From Archegozetes longisetosus (taxonomy: Eukaryota; Arthropoda; Arachnida; Sarcoptiformes; Trhypochthoniidae): 64,000 nt of DNA. Where the stretch lies: positions 2,000,001-2,064,000 of the forward strand of contig JAEMBT020000009.1 in NCBI GenBank assembly GCA_018873245.2. The letters run 5' to 3'. Below the pieces are notes generated by a model. The model saw nothing but the letters and a program-made list of their open reading frames with translations. It did not search any database and was not told the origin of the DNA. Both the position numbers and the translations under genes were made by a program. This document shows, in pieces, positions 13,150 through 24,616 of the stretch. How positions within the stretch are numbered: the stretch's first letter is position 1; every line of letters starts with the position of its first letter.

Positions 13150-13610
13150 ACTTCACTTCTTCAGCTACAGTGGTAGCAGAAGATTTTGATCAGTAAAAAT
13201 GACTCGAGGCCAGTCGTCAACACGCTAATGTTGGTGTTAGATTGCAAACCGATATCTATCCTCCCGATGTCTAGCTGTCAATATATTCACCTGTCTCGCG
13301 AATCGTCGATACAACTCTTTGAGAGTTTGAGTTACCGTTCGGGCAGAAACTTGCAGTCCAGTTCTAGCCGTTAGATCGACAGAACTCTCAAACGGCTCCT
13401 TGAGATCAGCTAACATCAAGTTAGCCTCTTCATCTGAGGTAAAAGAATATAGATGACCACTTCCACCAACCCTAGCCAGAGTTTAGTCATTAATCCATTG
13501 GTCAACCAATCTATCAACTGCTGATTGAGATCTTCCAATCCTTAAGCTGTCTGTCTTTAAAATGAATTTATTTTCTGTTAAAATCTCATTAAAATTTATC
13601 ATACCTTTTC
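13150..13610 (-). pseudogene. Tc1-like transposase, N-terminal remnant
   Basis: One frame reads through a Tc1-type helix-turn-helix region (RIGRSQSAVDRLVDQW, TSDEEANL, LQVSARTVTQTLKEL) and then RRFARQVNILTARHREDRYR towards RVIFTDQ, where the first catalytic aspartate is expected. The frame holds several stop codons at positions where Tc1 proteins have glutamine or tryptophan. The catalytic second half is absent. This is a dead fragment of a DNA transposon; termini not found. Confidence 0.7.
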
Positions 13611-13793
13611 GATCCAATCCGAATATTATTCATTAGAATGTCAATTCTTTCATCAATCATAGTTTGATTATAATTTATTTGCATTTTAAATATAATTAAC
13701 AATTATCACAATTAAGAGCAGAAAATGATAAATAGAGAACATGTGCGCTTCAAAACGTGAGTGCCACAATTCTTCCACACTTCCCAATACGTG

Positions 13794-14093
13794 ATGATCA
13801 TTACAATTCAAATGACCTATGGAAAGTGACCAATGGCCATTTCCATATCAGACGACCTAAGGGAAGTGACCGACAACTACATTAAACTGTTGAAGCCTCT
13901 TCGAAGACTTACTTGGTATATGGTATGCTCATGTAGGAAATAAAGTTCGAGTTTCTACTCAATACAGAAGTTTCGGTTACTTCCCATAGACCATCAGAAT
14001 TGAAAATGTTCATCGGTTACTTTACATAGGCTATCTGATAGAGAAATGATCATCAGTAACTTCCCGTACATCATCTGAGTTATGAATGGCCAT
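13794..14093. repeat. Inverted array of degenerate 40-bp units
   Basis: Right arm: three units of 40 bp at 13974-14013, 14014-14053 and 14054-14093, each starting CGGTTACTT-like and ending in TGTTCAT, TGATCAT or TGGCCAT. Left arm: two units in reverse orientation at about 13794-13830 and 13831-13873 (ATGATCATT, ATGGCCATT, GGAAGTGACC). The centre is about 100 bp. Tandem short units inside long inverted arms is the architecture of foldback elements. No coding sequence. Confidence 0.7.
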
Positions 14094-14104
14094 TCCATAA
14101 CCGT

Positions 14105-14530
14105 ATCGCGTTAAAATAACGCCAGCAGAAATAGTGCCAGTAAAAATAACGCCAATAATACTAACAAAAATAGCGCAAGAAAATAGTATTCAAATATAAT
14201 TTATACATGAGTATAAACTCTTAATTTATTGAAAGCTCTAAAAAAATATCACACACTTTGGTTTTTAGCATAAATATATAAAAATAATGAGTATTGTAAA
14301 TACAATTTAAATTTGTAGGTTAAAGGTATGTGAAATTTCTCGTGTAATATAAATTAATACTAATGTTATAAGCAGTATAACTAATTAGAAATTATTTAAA
14401 AATACTATAAAAGTTGTTATTATTGCTGTGCTATTTTCGTTAGTGTTATTTTATATTGGCTTTGTTTTGACTTGGCGCCATTTTGTTAGCATTATTGTTG
14501 CGGCGTTATTTTGCCGCATCATTTTGACCC
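14105..14530. repeat. Second foldback-like inverted array (AAAATAACGCC units)
   Basis: Left arm 14107-14180 is built from short units such as AAAATAACGCC and ACAAAAATAGCGC. The right arm 14430-14530 has the same units on the opposite strand (GGCGTTATTTT, GTTAGCATTATTG). The loop is about 250 bp of AT-rich DNA. The short frames in the right arm are repeat artefacts. Confidence 0.62.
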
Positions 14531-16900
14531 TAAATCGATCTTTATGTGGTTTCTGGCTTAGTTTCACAGAAACGTGTTTATTCCACGAACGAAGCGGATA
14601 TTTGTCAATTTTTGAATGAATTAATAATAGAGCCACTTTATACGAGAAGAATATATTCATATCTAGTCTAAAATATCATTATCTTTTATTTAATGTCTTA
14701 TGTATTATGCAACGAATATGCCATATGAATAGCTAGATCAATTTAAAATTATATTTTTATTGATCACAAGTTAGATCTTAAAAGAACTTTTCAAAACATC
14801 AAAAATGAATTATGAAATATTCTCATTTATAAAATTTTCAAAACTATTAATAAGTGTAATAACTGATAAAATATCTTAATATTCCAGTTATGAAAGGAGT
14901 TAGTTGGACTTCGCCTAATCGTGCGCCAATCCAATATGGGTATCAAATTAAAGCTTGTGAAGAGTAGAATCTAAAAAAGAAAAGTTTTTCAAAAATGCGA
15001 TGGCTGGGAGAAGATATTAGTTTCTTAAGATTGACATTTAAAAACTAAAAAATCAACATTTATCATCTTTATTTTAAGAATAATTAAACAAAAACCTTAT
15101 TGAAAGACACTAAAGTATTTTGATCTCTTCTAAAAATATATATAAAAGCTACAGAATAAATCTTTAGATAATGGCCATGCCTTCATTACGTTTTAGTAGA
15201 TATAGCTAAAACCGGTGTTGAGGCGATAGTCGAGGCAATAACACGCATGGAAATGCAACTGAAATTGATTTTTAAACATAACCACCATTCACAAAAATAG
15301 TGTTGATCAAAATACGTAGACTTTCTTTTCAACCTTATTTGTTTATCCACCAGTTGCTTCTAGACACAAAGATATAATACTTATATTTATGTAGATCATA
15401 ACATTTATAATGCTAAACATCTGAAAGTAAGAAATGTATAACATAATATGTTGCAGTGTGAAATAGTAAAAATAGATATTCTAGAATAGAAAGAGTTAAA
15501 GCTGAAAATCAGTTTAATAAGTTGTTCCAAGGAAAGTAATTATGTTTGAAATCAATAATAACTTATTGTATGATCTGCATGAGTTAAAGTTAATCATTTG
15601 TATGAAAACAACAAAAGTCCAAAACTATCGTACTGAACTATTTCAAATATTACGGATAACTAAATATAGCTAAATGTTAATAAATATATATTAGTAATGT
15701 ATGTAAAGAAATATGGATTAAGATTATTTTCTATTTATTAAAGATGGTTTAATTAACATTTTTATGTCGATTGCAGTTTGGTCTAGCAATAAGTTTTCAC
15801 AAGTTTTTGTATTTATTTTATATTTAGAGTTAAAATGTGATAAGGTTTCAAGTATTGACCTTATAGTGATTAAAACCTTTTAAAGTCACCAGAAGTCTGA
15901 CTCTTTCTGGTCAATCACCTGTTTTATTGCATTCCTTACTCTTTATATACAAATATTAATCGAATGTATCTTTAGTCTTTATTTTAGAAGGCAGACAGTG
16001 AACTTCAAATAAAGTTATCATTTTTAAGACTAATCACGAAAACTTTACATGTATAAATATTTTGAAATAATCTCATTAATAGTTTTATTGAGATGTTCGG
16101 AGAAAAGATTCACACAAAATTCAATTGTTTATAACTTTTTTCGCAAATTAATGATAATTAAAGACATATTACTTAGAATTAGCATGATAATTGACCAATA
16201 ATCTTAATTTAGTAAATAAGTGAATTATCTTAAATGATAATTAATTTGATTATTAATGATGATTAGGTAATGAATTAGTGGTCCGTTGTCAATAGCAATG
16301 AGTATTTTAATTTTAGTACGCGATAACAACACGCAAGTTATATAGTTGGATACACAGAATATGAGTCACTACCACAATCATTTCAACCATCAATTTTGAA
16401 ATAAGTTTCGTCGATTCTATGTATTATTAATGATGGCTTAAATCATCCATTCTTGACTTGTTTAAACACTTTGTTTGCTTTAGTTTTCATTTTCATTACT
16501 TTTGGAGCATATTTTCTTTTGAGCCTTAGTTTCATACTTAACTAAATAACTTTCAACGGAAACATTCAGTCTTTTGCCAATTCTATACAAGTTTTACAAG
16601 TTGTGTTTACTTCTTTTATGTATTTTTTCACTTCCTTTGCTGATTAATTAGGCTTTCGAGTACTATCAGGTTTTCTGTCGAGTTGTAACATGTGTTCTCA
16701 GATATTAGAAGAAAAGTTAGATAACTTCAAACATATCTTAGTTTTGACTTTTAATCTCGCTTAAAACGGACTTTGAGTTTAATTACTGAATAAAGTTTTA
16801 AAATAAGATTTATTCACGAGAAAGCATATTAAAGTGACTTTTAATCAGTCTGAATAAGTTTTCCAATGAATTTTTGCAAACAGAGGTAAATCGCGTCTTT
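14531..16900. other. Intergenic, nothing recognised
   Basis: AT-rich DNA with many stops in all frames. No gene, RNA gene or clear repeat seen. It ends at the 3' side of the intact DEG/ENaC-like gene. Confidence 0.5.
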
Positions 16901-19294
16901 TCATAACAATTTTCGCCAGATCGAGTCATTTTTGCATTCATACAATAGTCGTTTGATTATTCGGCAAAATTGGGTGATTAGTGTAACTAAATCAGCTAAA
17001 GAAAGAAAAGATATGCCAAACCATAGGCTTAAAACTCCACCCAAATTATAAATGAATTTATTAATGTCTGTCTTTAGAGTTTCAGTATATCTTAAATGAT
17101 GAGAATTGATCGGAATCAAATTGAAATTTGTTGAGTTTAACATTTTATATGATCTGGTGATGAAGTTAAAATAAATTGTATTACATTCATCCCTAGATTT
17201 TGACGCACAATATTGGGAACGCTTTGATCTAAAATATTGATTGGAAACAAAATCTGATTTACAGAATTTGTAATTCTTCGTTATCAAGTGCTCTTCTAAA
17301 TCGAGATAGATATCATGCTGATCTCTAGTTAAGCATTTATATTCTCTGATAGTAAAGTCAATCCTGCAATTGAATTGACAAAAATCTGGCTCATGACTAG
17401 AGTAAATAATTTGACCATCGGAATAGGAATTGCAAGAGTTTTTCCTTGTCTTAGTGAATGATCTTAGTGAATACGAGGTGAAAAATGAGTCGATCTTTTT
17501 TGGAGAACCGAAAAGAATTATTTTAGTGTTTAATGATAGTAACGAACCAATGTGAACGAAACCATTTAATAAGTTTGTCGGAAATTGAAAACTAATTTTC
17601 TCCAAATTTTTCCCCATATCCATATCGTGTAATAATTGTTTGAAACTGTCATTTAAATTACCAAAATAGAAGTTTCCCAAAAACAATATCGATCTATGTA
17701 ATTTTAATTGAGGTTCAGGACATTCAATTTTCTTATTTGAAATCTCAATTTCACACGATTTAAAAAATTTTTCATAATTTGAATAACTTTTAAACTCTTC
17801 GAATTTTCTTTCATTTAACATCGTAGAAAATATATCATAATATAAATCTTTTGTTCGACTATCTAGGTAACTAGTTTTTATCTCGAAGGAATTATTAAAG
17901 TAAACTCGATTTATTCTCTCTTGTTTTTTTTCACTGAAAAGAGGTACTAAGAAAACTAATTTTGGTAATATTTTGATTTGTTCTATGCTCAAACGAGTAA
18001 TTGTTTCTTCTTTTAGAAAGTCTAAAATAACTTCATTCACTTGATATGACATAAGACAAATAAATAATAATTTAAGTAATGAAACGAATATGAATCGAAG
18101 TTTGATTCGAGATCGAATTTTGATAATAGAATATAAATTCACATCAATTGCTATTAGAAGTGATTTAATTATGTGAAAAATCTTCAAAAATGTTTGATTA
18201 GTGAAGTGAAAAAATGAGATTCCGAACCACATCGAAGATATTGACCCGATAGAACACAAATATCCAATTAAATCCATTTTCGGGCTATTAATATAAAATA
18301 TCTCCTCACTAGGCATTTTAGCATAGAATGTGAATACCGACCCTCGATAGTAATTAGCGCTAGCTATGACTGTTTCAGTATGATATGTATTTTTGCAATT
18401 TCTTTTGCATATCTTGTTCAATAAATTTCTTTCAAACTTTATGTTACAATTTTTTTCCATGCAAAAGTTTTTATTGAAAGAATTAGCGTCACCATAAAAC
18501 CATTTTTTATGACATCTACATTTTTCAGATTCTCTCTTCATCATATATTTGACAATACAATCTTCTTGAGATTTCGGTGTATTCTTTACACCAGAATATG
18601 TATCATAATTTTGACAATCAGTTTGATATGGAAATGGTAGTAATATTTCATGAAAACTATCCAATCCGATTTGATACGCGAAGTTCCTCCTCAAATTGAT
18701 AAAATCTCTTAAAATATTTGGAGGTGTTTTAGCTGTATGAATATTCATATTAACGCTTGATATATTTAAATCTTTTAATTTTATTTTTAAGTCTGTATAA
18801 TATCCATAAACTTTAGCTTTAAAATCATCAATAAGTTGACTTAATAATGTGATACACAATGGTGAATACGGCGTTGCACTTATTATCGGTTTAGATAATT
18901 TATAGCAATCATTCACAGATCGATTGCTGTATTTAACTACACACTTTATGCCTGAGCTTAACTCAGATGAAATCACTTTATAATCATACTTATTTGACTG
19001 TATTTCATTAAATCTTCTGCATAGCGTAGTGGACTGTATCTCATGTAATTCAAATTTAGACTTCAAATCTATAACTGTTTCATAATTCAGATAATTTATA
19101 GTCAAATCAATTGTTTGATATATAAACAGTATCAATATCAGGAATCGTGCAATTTTTCTAATTTTTTCTGAGGGAAAAGTTCGATGAATTTGATTGCATC
19201 GATTAAATATTTTGAATTTGATTCTCAAAACTGAGTTAACTATTGCGATCACATTTAAGACAATACAAGATTTAAACTTATGTAAAATACACAT
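16901..19294 (-). CDS. DEG/ENaC-like channel with two fused subunits, intact
   Basis: Single 797-codon frame, ATG at 19294. Predicted plasma-membrane cation channel. Unit 1: membrane segment about residues 47-69, extracellular domain 70-340 with PFPYQTDCQNY, SQEDCIVKYMMKR and paired cysteines (KCRCHKKWF), then a membrane segment about 341-366 with SMWFGISFF. Unit 2: membrane segment about 398-418 (FIFVSLLKLLFICL), a second cysteine-bearing domain 419-745, and a final segment about 746-772 with YNLGGVLSLWFGISFLS. Both distal segments keep a G-I-S triplet where DEG/ENaC channels have their G-x-S filter. An ordinary subunit has one such unit and two membrane segments; this protein has two units and four. 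Both decayed paralogues to the left share the layout, so the fusion is ancestral to this cluster. Ligand and partners unknown. Confidence 0.78.
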   Translation of the reverse strand: MCILHKFKSCIVLNVIAIVNSVLRIKFKIFNRCNQIHRTFPSEKIRKIARFLILILFIYQTIDLTINYLNYETVIDLKSKFELHEIQSTTLCRRFNEIQSNKYDYKVISSELSSGIKCVVKYSNRSVNDCYKLSKPIISATPYSPLCITLLSQLIDDFKAKVYGYYTDLKIKLKDLNISSVNMNIHTAKTPPNILRDFINLRRNFAYQIGLDSFHEILLPFPYQTDCQNYDTYSGVKNTPKSQEDCIVKYMMKRESEKCRCHKKWFYGDANSFNKNFCMEKNCNIKFERNLLNKICKRNCKNTYHTETVIASANYYRGSVFTFYAKMPSEEIFYINSPKMDLIGYLCSIGSISSMWFGISFFHFTNQTFLKIFHIIKSLLIAIDVNLYSIIKIRSRIKLRFIFVSLLKLLFICLMSYQVNEVILDFLKEETITRLSIEQIKILPKLVFLVPLFSEKKQERINRVYFNNSFEIKTSYLDSRTKDLYYDIFSTMLNERKFEEFKSYSNYEKFFKSCEIEISNKKIECPEPQLKLHRSILFLGNFYFGNLNDSFKQLLHDMDMGKNLEKISFQFPTNLLNGFVHIGSLLSLNTKIILFGSPKKIDSFFTSYSLRSFTKTRKNSCNSYSDGQIIYSSHEPDFCQFNCRIDFTIREYKCLTRDQHDIYLDLEEHLITKNYKFCKSDFVSNQYFRSKRSQYCASKSRDECNTIYFNFITRSYKMLNSTNFNLIPINSHHLRYTETLKTDINKFIYNLGGVLSLWFGISFLSLADLVTLITQFCRIIKRLLYECKNDSIWRKLL

Positions 19295-20106
19295 TGTATA
19301 CTACTAATTAATATTTCTTAATATATAGTTTAAATCGATTGAGTAAACACAAATTATATTACAATGATTGAGATAGTCAACGAAAGAAGATCTAATATCT
19401 TATATTGGCTCCACTTAAAACATATCGTATTTTTCACTTCAACACTAATACAAAACTCATATCGAATTGTATGTCTGAACTATTTGGTAAATAAAATAGC
19501 AATGAGAGCGATATCTCAAAAATGCTATAAAAATATAAGAAATAGATTGATTTCTAGTCTCGTAAAGTGGAATTCTCGTATTACATTGGCATTGGCCTCA
19601 TTAATATGTATATTCAACTTTCAGAGTTTAAACGTTCAAAATTTCAATACAAGAAAGTGATTAATTCTATTTCTCCAGTTTGTACAAAGTTTAGAGAAAA
19701 AATCAATCTCAAGACATATTTCATTTTCATAAGTCAAGTTCATAAAAAACCATGTATTATTCTTAGATTATCAATCAATATAACAAATCAACAGTGAACT
19801 TGGTTCTATAGGGCTTTGGAACTCTCCTTTAAATTGCTTTTGAATTAAATATTAAATCGATATTTGAACGAATGGCAAAAAATGGTATTCGTCATGTTTC
19901 AGCATATCATTACTATAAATAAATTAATACAAACCATAGACTGCAACAGTGTGGATTTTATCTATATTAAATAATTATTGTTTTAGTTAAAATAAATCAA
20001 CTCGGTAATTGACTACTCTTTCTAGCTTACACTAATGGATCAATATTATCACATGTTTTATTTAATAAAATTAGATAGACCAACTCATTTTATTATGTTA
20101 AATGTT
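19295..20106. other. 5' flank of intact DEG/ENaC-like gene
   Basis: Upstream DNA resembling the flanks at 1900-2230, 6690-7040 and, inverted, 63.75-64.0 kb. Short plus-strand frames at 19364-19797 show some sequence conservation with 6838-7038, but no gene can be supported. Confidence 0.4.
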
Positions 20107-20350
20107 TTTTGAACAAAACTTAATGCAAAAATGTCCTCATTCAAATAGCTAATTTTGTATTTGTCGTATTGACTGAATTTTTTAGTTTGAAAAATCGAAA
20201 TCGATCATTAGATGTTCTGAAAATAACAAAAACATCATTTATTCATTGATTTCTATTCTTCAAACTATAAAATTCAGTCAATAAGACAAACGTAAAATTA
20301 TTTATTTTAATGAAAAAATATTTTGCATAAAGTTTTGTCCAAAAAGTTGT
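20107..20350. repeat. Imperfect palindrome with about 100-bp arms
   Basis: Left arm about 20107-20215 and right arm about 20255-20350 are inverted copies of each other (left GTCGTATTGACTGAATTTTT; right AAAATTCAGTCAATAAGAC). Single arms of the same repeat occur near 2330-2420, 7110-7190 and 63.6-63.7 kb, always upstream of a DEG/ENaC-like gene or its flank. No coding potential. Confidence 0.6.
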
Positions 20351-22437
20351 AGATATAAAAAAATAGATGAGCACATTTAATGGTAACTCTTCTTCATCTA
20401 ATAACTTACGATACTTAGGTTAGGTTAAACTTAATCGAATGTAGACTATATACAAATTTGGATAAACAAATTTATGAAGTTTAGATTTCTGAAAATTTTA
20501 GAAATAAGATTTAGACGATTAAAGTTTCGTAGCAATTAAGTATAGAAATATTATTAAAAATAAATTTATATAATACCTTTTTATGGCTCAATCCTCAAAT
20601 AATTTCAACATTAATGTCCATCATTGTGCAAATCTATTTTCATCACAAACAGTACATTTGCACTTAAAAATAACGGAAATATTGCTTATAGTTATTAATG
20701 TATAAATAATTGAAAGCTGAGTATTAATTATTCAAACATGTGCTGACCACTTTGTGACTTCTAATCAGGCAAATAAATTTTCACAACAGGCGTTACTGGT
20801 TTAATATAAAAAAGTTTACTCACTATGACTTTATAAACATTGTTGAAATCTCACATTATAAAACTTTTCTTAACTTGTTTTAGTTATAATAAACTGGATA
20901 ATTAACTGATCTCTTGAGCTCACACTATGCGATGAATGTGATCTCATTTCTCTTGTTAAACTTAGATAGACCAACTTCTTTTACTTATACCAAAACTTTT
21001 ATGAACATCGGTGATATGCACACCATTTCAAAAGTTCTTGCACGCATTTTCCATTAATATAGATCTTAAGCATATCAGATGAACGCTTCGAAAATTATGG
21101 GCCTTTAAAATTTTGAATACCACTCTTTAAAAATGAATTAACTATATGATGTTGAGTGTTTCTCACTCGTTATACAGTCATTCATCGGTATCCATTTTGG
21201 GTCCGATGATTATTGGTGAAATAGTTGTTGGTGAAACGTCTCGGACCCCATTTTTTAATATTTAATAGTGAAATTAATAAAAATTTGAACATTCGATTTG
21301 ACCCTGTTCCAGGTCTTGCACTACTCTAAAACTTTTCTAAAATCATCTTCCTATTTTTAATGATTTTTAAGCGAAATCTCAAAAGAAAACTGATGGGGAG
21401 GGCGTCAAATGAACTTTTGAAATCATTTTTTCCCACAGACGCAATATTAAAAAATTTTAGAATTTTTTTCTACGGAACTGTACGCGAAAAAGCTTTAATA
21501 TTCTAATCTAAGGTGTGTCTCTATATTTGCTATCGAATCATGAGGTTAAAGGTCTTTTCTCACGCACAAATGCTTAAGATTGGTTCTCTTTTGAAATAAA
21601 TAATATGAAATGAATTTTATACTTTAAATTTGATGAATTGGGGAAAAATCATTCTAAACATGAAGCTGAAAGTCATAGAGAGAATTCGTATCAAACATTT
21701 TGTTGACCGTGAGGTTTAGATAGAATTAGCAAACTTGTGAAAACTTTCACTCAGAATGTGTTTATCCTCCAGTTGATCAAGACACGTAAATACAACATTT
21801 ATAATACTGAGCATCTCATAAGTAAGAAACTTACAATAAACATAATAAACCACTATTTCTCACTTCGAACTTTAGCGCATTTCATTCGATAAGATTGTAA
21901 ATGGTATCTGTAGTTTATTAGAAGATAGTATGAAAGTATTCGAAAAAATTGACTTAATTGCAGTAATAGTGAATATGTTAAAAGGTTAACGAAACTAGTT
22001 TCATTTTGAAATAAACTCTTTATACAAAATAAAGATTTAGGTTAACTACAAAATAGTGATAGAATTGAAGTCGATTGTGAGAAATTGCGTCAACTTTTAG
22101 ATAAGCATTCTTTAAATGCAATTAAGGAAAAACTTAAGTCACCGATATTTTCATTAATTATCTTCAAGATTTATTATCTTTAAAAAATATTTTCAATAAA
22201 AGAATCCTGTTTTGGTTATTTTTTTTCTTACTTTCATATTTATATTAATGCTTAAATCTAAATAAGAACTGAAACAATTAATTCACACAAATATTTCATG
22301 AAATAGATGTTTCTAACTAGTAAGTATTTACAGTTGTAATTATGATGTAATCCCTTAAACTGAAAAACAGGTATATTTTATTTTGTAAACAAATGAATGT
22401 CTAAACAAATCTACAAGTGTTTAATACAAATCACTTA
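20351..22437. other. Intergenic, nothing firm
   Basis: AT-rich. Contains a small inverted match (GGGTCCGA at about 21199 and TCGGACCC at about 21240) around a duplicated TTGGTGAAA motif. No gene seen. Confidence 0.45.
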
Positions 22438-24252
22438 ATGACTATTTTACCAAAAATGGACGAAAAACTAATTGAATTAAATAATAAATTAATAAAATTA
22501 GATTCAGATAATAATAGATTAAAGCAATTAATCGTTATTTTAGAACAAATGTCAATCGATTTAATGCCTTTTATTATTAAATGTAAATGTGATTGCAGTT
22601 CAGCTAATATTAAAACTAAGTTAAACGTTTTAAAACAAAAATACGAAAATCTCAACAATATTCACTCCATTCATCACAGTATTAATGATGAAAGCGTTGG
22701 AATTGACCATAAAGTTAAAAGTTGTGCCAAAATAATGCCTGGAATTATTGAAAAAGAGCGCGATTCTGTTTACATAACTTCTGATCAAAATGATATAATT
22801 GAACAAATTAGAAGAAAACCTGCACTTAGAAGAAGAGGGCGACCAACAAAATTCGTTACAAATGCAGTCAATAATAATAGTATGGGTGTTAATCAAGAGA
22901 ATATTGATAAAACTAATCACAAACCTGATAACACTATTGATGGTTGGTAATTATAGTTAGCAAACGTGTACTTTTAACTTAACTTTTCTTTCATCTCTAC
23001 TGAAGATGTGGTCGAAAAGCAGAAAGTTTTGTCAGAAACAACAGTTGATATCACTAAAGATGTTATTAAAAGGAGCAAAAAGTCACCCAAAGTTAAGATC
23101 AATAGTGAATTAAGAGCTAAAATAATTAAGGACAAGCAAAAGGCGAATAGACATGAGCTTAAAGTGATTTGCGATTGGCCAAAATGCGGGAAACGTTTTA
23201 GAGATACTTATGAGTAATTCTGCAATAAATTGATCGAAATATTATCCGAAATTTAATTGAAACTCTAATTTAGTTTGAAGTTTCATATGTGGAGACATAC
23301 GGGACAGAAGCTATATCGCTGTGATTGGCCTGGCTGTGAAAAAGAGGTCCGAACTTTGAAACTATAGGTTAAATAACAATAAATTATTAACTGTTTTTAT
23401 GATTTAGTTTTCTTCCAGATATCTCTTAAAGCATCAAAAATCGCATCTGGACCCAAGACGCTTCCAATGTCTGTATGTTGACTGCAATCAATCGTTTGAG
23501 ACATCAGCTGAGCTGAATCAACACTTTATTGATTCGCATAACGGAGAGAAGCCCTTCAAATGTGAATTTGCAAATTGTGATCAACAATTCACTAATAGAG
23601 CTCTTTTGAAACAACACCACAGGTGGTGTCATTCGGGCATTACGTTCAAATGTGAATGGCCTGGTATTTAAACTTTTAATTTTAATGATTAATTCTAAAG
23701 TTATTTTATCTCTATTAAAAAAAATTTAATTAAAACTTGAATTTCAAGTCAATTAATTTATTTCAATTAAATTTTGATAAAATGTTTGCAAAGTAACAGC
23801 TTTATTAATAATTATGTTATTTTCTGATAGGATGTGAAGAAAGGTTTAGACGTAAATATAACCTTAAAGAACATATGGACACAAAACATGCCGGTTAGCA
23901 AAAATTAAAATCACTTGAGTTTGACTTCCTTTAGATTTACTAAATATTTGCTATTCAATTGAAAGGCAAATGTCGATACGTATGTGATTGGCCGGGATGT
24001 GAGTTCAAGAGCGGTCACAGCAGGTCATTTTCAAGACATAAAATGGTTCACACAGGGGAAAAGCCATACCCGTGTGAATGGCATGGATGCGAATGGAAGT
24101 TCAGACAACAGCATCAGCTCAAGGCCCATATGCTGACGCACACTGGAGAATCTCCTGTTTCTTGTGATTTCACCGGTTGTCTTATGAGGTTTAAGACTAG
24201 AAGAGTCATGTTAGCACATGTTGATAGAGTTCATAAGTTAACTGTTGAATAA
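22438..24252 (+). CDS. C2H2 zinc-finger protein with coiled-coil N terminus and AT-hook-like motif, 6 exons
   Basis: Predicted nuclear DNA-binding protein. Exons: 22438-22942, 23006-23213, 23274-23346, 23408-23663, 23831-23893 and 23966-24252, all with GT/AG sites and phases that join. The N terminus is a leucine-rich coiled coil with a conserved KCKC element, followed by RRRGRPTK, an AT-hook-like motif. From exon 2 on there is a series of about nine C2H2 fingers of the CDWPxC type (CDWPKC, CDWPGC, CEWPG, CEWHGC, CDFTGC), as in GLI/ZIC/TFIIIA-like proteins. One finger spanning exons 3-4 is a residue short between its C and H pairs. ATG 22438 is the first; ATG 22456 matches the start of the paralogue at 31668-34045. 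Target genes unknown. Confidence 0.85.
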
Positions 24253-24282
24253 AAATATTTTTTATAACTTGTACGTTAGATT

Positions 24283-24288
24283 AATAAA
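24283..24288 (+). terminator. Polyadenylation signal AATAAA
   Basis: AATAAA about 30 bases after the zinc-finger stop codon. A second AATAAA overlaps the stop at 24248. Confidence 0.5.
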
Positions 24289-24616
24289 AGGTTTATCGAT
24301 CTGTATAGGTGGCTAAACTGTCTTCTCTTGATTCAGTTTTCCCCTCTTTCTTCCAATAAACATGTGTTTTTTGTTCTTAGTTCTAATTGTAACTTAAATT
24401 ATTTGAGTTTTGTTTGTATCTAATTTGAAAAAGTTTTTTAAAGACGTAAATTAAAAGTTTGAAAGTATTACTACTTTTTATTTAACGTTATTTATGCCAA
24501 AAGGGTGTGCTTTGCTTGTTTGATAGCAAGAAGTTTCAAAACAAATATTACTGAACCAACAATTAAATCAACATTAAACGGAATAATAGCAATTGTTTTG
24601 AATCAGAAAGAGAAAA

